This document shows, piece after piece, positions 58,597-64,000 of a stretch of DNA of 64,000 nt. The stretch covers positions 8,261,001 through 8,325,000 of the forward strand of contig BSYQ01000001.1 of NCBI GenBank assembly GCA_030272585.1. The letters run 5' to 3'. The position numbers and the translations under genes are program-made. The notes beneath the pieces are model-generated. The model was given only the letters and a program-made list of their open reading frames with translations, made no database searches and had not been told where the DNA came from. How positions within the stretch are numbered: the first letter of the stretch is position 1; the number at the start of each line of letters is the position of its first letter. The DNA comes from Bryopsis sp. KO-2023 (taxonomy: Eukaryota; Chlorophyta; Ulvophyceae; Bryopsidales; Bryopsidaceae).

Positions 58597-60133
58597 TCAC
58601 TTGTTGACCATTCTGCTGAAGAGCGATTTAATTTTCCTCCCTATTCTAGACCACCCTCGGTGCCTCCCACCCCCCGTTCTTTCATCACGCACTACTGCAG
58701 ATGGCGAGGCTGGTACCGGGGCCCCTGTCGTCTGGGCACCTTGGTTTCTAGCTTGAGCCTGTGCAATGAACTCCTCGGGCCGAAAAATATGACCGAGTTG
58801 CCCCATGGTGTGAGACCGCTGCAGGTCTCTGTTCGATCGCTGAGGCTGGGGGTCTTCCTCCAGGGTGGAGGATAGCCCAGGAGAACTCAGAGTCCTGTGA
58901 CTGAGTCTGGATTGCATTTGACGCCGAGCCGCTGACACAGATGCACAATATACGGCGGCATCGTAGGCTCCGGCCCCTTGGAGAGTTAATAGGTTCCCAG
59001 CTGGAAGGAGAGCAAGGCAGAAAACAGAAATGAGGGGAGATATATAGGCATTGGGGGGAATTCACTGGGTATGAGGAGGCATATCAATGGGGAACTGGAG
59101 CCAAAAAAGGGAGTTACCTGCATCCGTTGGTGGTTCTTGACATTGAAGAGCTGCAAGTAAGAAAAAAACAAGAAATTCATGACCAACTTGAAAAAAACAC
59201 TTCCCTAGCCATAGCCAATTGATACAAACAGAAGCAGAAAAAGCACAGAACTCAGCCTGAACTCAGCACAAATTTCTGTGAAAAATGGTATCCGCATCTC
59301 AAATCCCCTTTTTTTTGTATTTTAGGAAAAAAGCTTCCAAGTCTGACTCACCAGAGCAGGGTTCATCACAAGTGAAAGTTATGTTTAATTCAGAATCGCT
59401 TGGGAGTTGAAATGCATGTCGAATGGCTTCGGTGAATTGTAGGTACCCTGATGCTCCAGGTTTGACTTCAAAAGAGTACGTCCGCCCATCAAAATTTACA
59501 TTCATGATGGCGGGCGCATTAGCACCACAGTCGGGTGTCAGTGTGCTTCGCCAATCCGGAAGGACCCCATCACAAAATTCACATCGGGTTTCCCTCCTGA
59601 GTGGAACACAAACAAACAATGATCAGTGTTGGAGGTCTGCTATTTATCTATAGGGTACAAAAACAATGAAAAAAAGGCGAACAAATACAATGAAAACCCT
59701 GGCAAAGCACATCAACAATTCCGAAGGGATTCACCAGCACCAGTTGTCGGTTCCAGTTATATTGGTTGCAAATATCAACCACATGGGAAGCCTCCCATTG
59801 ACCTCATGGGGTGTTGTGCAGGGGGTGAGTCCAATCAAGAAAACACACACACCTCGTTCCTGCTGACTGCAATTGCCACCTCGCCAAGCAAAGTGGGTGA
59901 CAATGCCTGGGGCATTTGCATGGAAGGGTCAATTCTCGCTCGGGGGTGGAAGGATCCAGGCAAATCCAGCAAATCGGGGCGTCCTCCACCGTCTCCGCGC
60001 TGGGTACCGTGCAATCCGACGTGAACGAGAACGTGGAGCCTCTCTCCTTCAATTTTCTATTGCCAACGTCGGAGCTACCGCCGGGCCTCGGGAAAGGGTG
60101 GACAACAGGAGACGACCGACTTGGCTCAGCCAT
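58597..60133 (-). CDS. RING-CH (RINGv) protein with ubiquitin-like segment, 320 aa
   Basis: Probable E3 ubiquitin ligase. Four exons in phase: 60133-59853, 59596-59352, 59150-59118 (33 nt) and 59000-58597. The zinc ligands form a C4HC3 pattern: C55, C58 (CWIC), C72, C74 (CKC), H79, C82 (HPLC), C99, C102 (CEFC), with W86 in the expected place after LAR. The CKC-to-H spacing is about three residues shorter than in typical MARCH proteins. The domain is split by the first intron. Residues about 124-172 (MNVNFDGRTYSFEVKPG, ITFTCDEP) look like a ubiquitin- or PB1-like beta-grasp fold. The C-terminal 130 residues are Arg/Gln/Ser-rich and end in a basic helix (RIGRKIKSLFSRMVNK). No transmembrane segments, so unlike membrane MARCH ligases it is probably soluble. 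Confidence 0.85.
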
Positions 60134-61443
60134 GCCTGAGAGGAAAAACGTTTATTCTTTTTCAGGGACTGGAGTTCGACCGAACCGCGCAGAGAAACTC
60201 GCTCGAGGAAACGTGGCGAAGGGGACGGAGGGGGCATGCGTCTGTGTGTGTGTGTAGTTGGGAAAGGAATTCGTGAGTTATTGAAATAAGCTTTCAAACA
60301 CAGGCGGGATGTGGGGGTTGAGTTCGGAATGCGCTGATAGTGGGCATCGACCTTCAGTCATGTTCGAGCCGGAGTTCGTGCAAGCAATAGAGTATCCAAC
60401 AGGCAAACGCAGGGGTACGAACGTGGGGTCAGCAACACGACGAGCAATAGACATACGTAGTGGAAAGATATTTTTCGGACAAAAACGGTCCAAGTATTAT
60501 CAGCACCTTTGCCAGCCTAGAACAAGGAAGGGCGCGTAGGACACCACGGGGATTCGCAAAAAGCGGGCACCTCCACGTTCAACCGTCGTCCTGCGTCGCT
60601 GATCCCACGTGCCCACGGATGCAAGGGACCACAGCAAAAAATTCCAAAGAGGATGGATTGCTGGAAACGAGCGGATTGCCCACAAAACTGTTTTCTACGG
60701 GTTTCTGCCTGTGGAGCGGGTTGGGTGTTTCCCCAAAAAGAGGGGAATGGCTGACAGTGCGACAGTCTGGTTCCACCGCATGACCCAGCGAATTAGTGAG
60801 AGGGGACGTTCTTGTCAAGGCGGTTGGCGCAGCGACACGTGCGATTTCTTCCAGATAAGCTGGTGTTTCGCGCGAGTGCCTCTGTGGACGAATGATCGAA
60901 ATGGAAGAGACGCCCCAGTTGACAACCCACAGTTCAGAGCGCGATCGTTTCCTTCCCGCCTCCCTCTTCGGGTCAACCGACAGCGACGTCGATCGATGAC
61001 GAACACACTTACTTTCTTGGACCATTTCCGAAAGCTCCCTGCCCGACGGGTGGAGGGGCTTCAAGATCCAGCCGACGAGGCGATGCGTAGGCTTCAGGAA
61101 GAGCTCGTTTGTTCGTTTCCAAAGCGAAGCAATTTTGTCGAGGAGAGTGAAAAAAGAAATATACACTGTGTGTAGCCCAGCCGCCTTCATCACTAGATTG
61201 TACAGTATTTTGCAACGTGTGGACAGACGCCGCGATCTTTTCCTGGAGAACTGCTCCAGAAATAAATTGTGCAGGTGGTACAACGGATTTCCACCGCCAA
61301 AAGAGAGAAGGCGCGAGTGAAAAAAAAAAGGTACACATTTTCCACGCGCGATTCGCAGCCAGCTTTGCGTTTGCTTTCATCGGTTCAGAAATCCTCTCCT
61401 TCCGTCGGCTTGCAAGAACAGCGTGTTACCGCAGGAGAGCACG
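60134..61443. other. Divergent intergenic region with overlapping opposed open frames
   Basis: Between the RING-CH gene (minus) and the coiled-coil gene (plus). A minus frame (60579-61283, 234 codons) and a plus frame (60609-61175, 188 codons) overlap almost fully. Neither shows a known domain or clear composition bias. They may simply reflect a stop-poor CG-rich stretch. A GT microsatellite of five units sits at 60243-60256. Confidence 0.5.
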
Positions 61444-62473
61444 ATGTCTCAGTTGAGTGATAAGAATCGAATTGTGAGGTTGGACGCGGACGATCACCCC
61501 AACCCCCTTCACAGTGACAGGTGGGAAAATCTGCTCCACGAGCGCACTGCTGTTGGTTTCCTGCATTTCCTATCCCTGCATCGTCGCTGCGAGTGTGATT
61601 TCCTGTGGGCGTTGGCAGTGAATTCGTCCAGCCGTAACTCCACCCTTCAGAATTTCAGATCCGTTGATATTTTGCATTTTGCGACCATTTCATCTTCTTG
61701 CTTGCTGGTTTGCCTTGATTTTTCCACACACTCTTGTTTCAACTGTTATTCTTTCTCGTTTTCCAGTTTAAAAAGCACTGTTTCCACTTTGCAAAGCGAT
61801 GTGACGGTTGAGTTCGACCCACCGAGTGCTGTCCACCAATCTCCAGCGTTTCACTCAACGATATACCGAAGTTTAGCGGAGCCTTGCTCGCCGTTGGAAG
61901 ACAAAGTCAGGGCAGGGTATAAGTTGATCGATGGTCAGAGAAGGGACATTGCCCGGATGATGAACAAAGTGTCAGACCTCAGGGCAGCCCATGAGGGAAA
62001 GCAGTCCGCAATCGAACAGCTCTAGTGAGTTCTCTTTCATGAAAAAAGACACCTGTGGTTTTAGAGGGGAAAACCACGATATCCATTTTTGAGCAACTGG
62101 ACCCATCGTATTATTTTGAAGTCAGTTTCATCGAAAAAGAGCAGTCTTTTCCCTTATTCTAAGCAGATTTCACCGACTTGTGCGAAAAGTAAAACAACAA
62201 ACAAGGGAAAATATATTAAAAAACAAGGGACAAGGGAGATAATGGAGAAAAATGGAGAGTTTACCCACAGGACTGGCTTCCTTTAATTGTGTTTTTTTTT
62301 AAGGCAGCGATTATCTCCTTGAATGCAGTGTGATGGTCGAGCAAGTGCAGCCGCTCCTCACTCAACTCAGCGGGTGGTCCGAAAAGGTGATGACTGAAGA
62401 GGCTGAGCTCATGGGCAAACTCAAAGCAGCTAAAGCACTGTCGGGGATTCCCGAAGAAGACTTTGACGTGTAG
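61444..62473 (+). CDS. Small coiled-coil protein, 166 aa, function unknown
   Basis: Three exons in phase: 61444-61520, 61767-62024 and 62308-62473 (TAG). The second exon ends two bases before an in-frame TAG that is removed by splicing (TA|gtgagt joined to C from the AG at 62307). The N-terminal 60 residues look disordered and acidic. From about 80 to 155 the protein is helical with heptad pattern (YKLIDGQRRDIARMMNKVSDL, QSAIEQLYDYLLE, MTEEAELMGKLKAAKAL). It ends SGIPEEDFDV. Size and layout fit a small subunit of a multi-protein complex (tether, kinetochore or BLOC-like), but no family was identified. Confidence 0.75.
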
Positions 62474-63522
62474 AGGTGAAAAAAAAACCAAAAAAAAAAA
62501 AAAATCAGAGCGGAGAGAAAGAGAGAAAGAGAGATAAAATTTTGGCTGGAAAAGGGAAGAAAAAAAGACCTCATTCATAAGAAAAAAACAAAAACAAAAC
62601 ACGCTTCATGTATGATAGTTTGCTTTCTTTCATACCTATATGGACTGTCAAGAAAGAAAGTTTAAAAAAAAAAAAGTCTTGTATCTGACGTATGGTAGTT
62701 TGATTTTCTACGCATCTATTACATCATTTTAGGTTCAATAGCATATTGGCAAATTAGCGGCCGTGAGGGTTTGAATTTTTGGAGGGGAAAAAAAAAGAAA
62801 TGGCAGAATTCCCTTCTGGTGGGTGTGCCCGTGATTGTTTTGCAGGAAAATGGGAAAAAAAATTGGATTGAAGAAAAAAATTTACGTCCAAATTACACAT
62901 ACTATCAAAAAATAGCATGTATGAACCCGCACCCCGCCCCCCCTCTTCTCACTATGATTTGCCACGATTCTTGCGACTTGAGCTATCGCTCACTGCACAA
63001 TCAATCAAAATTATATCATTATCATATCTTATCATTTCTAATTTTCCCCTGTTCTAAATATATCCGGGTTTGGTGGGGGAAAGCATGGCACATTTTTAAT
63101 TGGCTTTGGAGATCATCAATCTTGCCATATGCACATTTGCATGCGAAATGGCAAGTCTAGCTTGGGGAAAATGGTTGCATATCACCTTTTTGACTTCCCT
63201 CACAAAACCCAAGTGTTTTGATGTTTCTGAGAAAATCAGCAAATTGGCATGACAGAGTTGTGTTGCCGACTCGCTGATTGATTTTTTGAGGTAGGGAGGG
63301 TTTTGCTTCGTTTTGTTTTGTTTCGTTTTGTTTCGTTTTCTAGTTCTGCATGGGATGTACGTTTGGGAGGCACGGGTGGCTGGGAAAGGGGGGAGGGGGA
63401 TGAACAATAAAATTGGGTGGTTTGTAGGGTTGGTGGGACGGTGGCATGACGGTGTAAGTTTCTGTGTGGATGTGGTCGTGTTCCCTTGGATGAAACTGAG
63501 TTGTGTTTTGTTGATTGTACAG
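62474..63522. other. Intergenic spacer
   Basis: A-rich then G/T-rich on the plus strand (G6, G5 near 63390). Repeated TTTTGTTTCG units at 63310-63340. No gene seen. Confidence 0.55.
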
Positions 63523-63857
63523 TTTTTTGCAACGAGTGTCAGTGTGCACGTTGTATACGATGGGAGGACGAAGAAATTCCGCTTTCGCCAAAGAAGTGAG
63601 TAGATAGTTATATAACCATATCCCAGCTAGCTTGAGATGGGGCTGCTCTGTTTGGCCGCCTCGTCGGAACTTGTTTCCGTCTTGAAAGGGGATGGAGGGA
63701 TTGGGGGTTTCCCCAAAATTCAGCAGCAAGTAACAAGCATGCGGCTGTGTGGGTGATCTCTCCGTGCTATGCCAAGGTACGGATCGATCGACACCCTGCA
63801 TGGTGCGAATCAAGGAAGACATAAGAAGGCTTCTAGTGTACAAGGATATCTTCACGG
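63523..63857 (+). CDS. Possible partial gene at the right edge, two internal exons
   Basis: Two short exons can be joined in phase: 63523-63595 (FFATSVSVHVVYDGRTKKFR) and 63777-63857 (STDRSTPCMVRIKEDIRRLL to DIFTG), with AG acceptors and GTGAGT/GTGAGC donors. A beta-hairpin-like VSVHVVYDGRTKKFRF could start a ubiquitin-like or PB1-like domain. Neither a start codon nor a 3' exon is visible within the window. Confidence 0.3.
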
Positions 63858-64000
63858 GTGAGCGAAATGTCCGAACGGAGACTTATCCCAGTATAAACTC
63901 GTTCGATTTAATTCAACAGTCCGTCCATTTGGATTTGGCTTTTCTATAGTAGAATAAAAAAATTAAGAAATCTATATTAAGATAATTGAAATTATTCAAA

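Overview
The window is nuclear DNA of a eukaryote. Most genes are split by GT-AG introns with GTGAGT/GTAAGT-like donors, there is no operon structure, and the spacers are full of A, T, C and G homopolymers. A vacuolar-type H+-pyrophosphatase rules out an animal or fungus. The CBP80 reads closest to plant CBP80, and adenylosuccinate lyase is of the bacterial PurB type with an added N-terminal presequence. Together these suggest an intron-rich unicellular alga or related protist; the exact lineage cannot be fixed from the sequence alone.

Layout, left to right. 1-4139 (-): cap-binding protein CBP80/NCBP1, 3' end outside the window. 4140-7385: homopolymer-rich spacer. 7386-10985 (-): 890-aa coiled-coil protein of unknown function. 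12868-18948 (-): complete Ty3/gypsy LTR retrotransposon with identical 211-bp LTRs, a 4-bp target duplication and one intact 1745-aa Gag-Pol frame. 19168-20072 (+): secreted cysteine-rich protein. 21194-22139 (+): small ATF-like bZIP. 22140-26474: spacer. 26475-27494 (-): intronless rhomboid protease. 27543-28829 (-): unknown protein with unresolved 5' end. 29590-32997 (+): nine-exon adenylosuccinate lyase. 33722-36168 (+): coiled-coil protein with an apparent frameshift. 36588-36713: hairpin-rich candidate structured RNA. 37208-39001 (-): intronless HSPA12-like Hsp70. 39243-42223 (+): low-complexity protein with a possible 28-nt intron. 42750-46895 (+): LRR/IQ protein. 47500-51710 (-): nine-exon RRM plus dsRBD RNA-binding protein. 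53169-55583 (-): intronless H+-PPase with a tandem 12-residue duplication. 58597-60133 (-): RING-CH protein with a ubiquitin-like segment. 61444-62473 (+): small coiled-coil protein. 63523-63857 (+): possible gene running off the right edge.

The genes form no pathway. They are a sample of housekeeping functions (mRNA cap binding, purine synthesis, proton pumping, proteostasis, RNA binding, ubiquitination) plus lineage-specific proteins. Exon models were built by hand: for the models called complete, splice phases close across all exons, which is the main support for them. The best leads for something undescribed are the structured element at 36.6 kb, the 28-nt frame-restoring GT...AG segment at 40.16 kb, the two-frame low-complexity final exon of the RRM/dsRBD gene, the H+-PPase duplication, and the tRNA-arm-like repeats in the retrotransposon leader.
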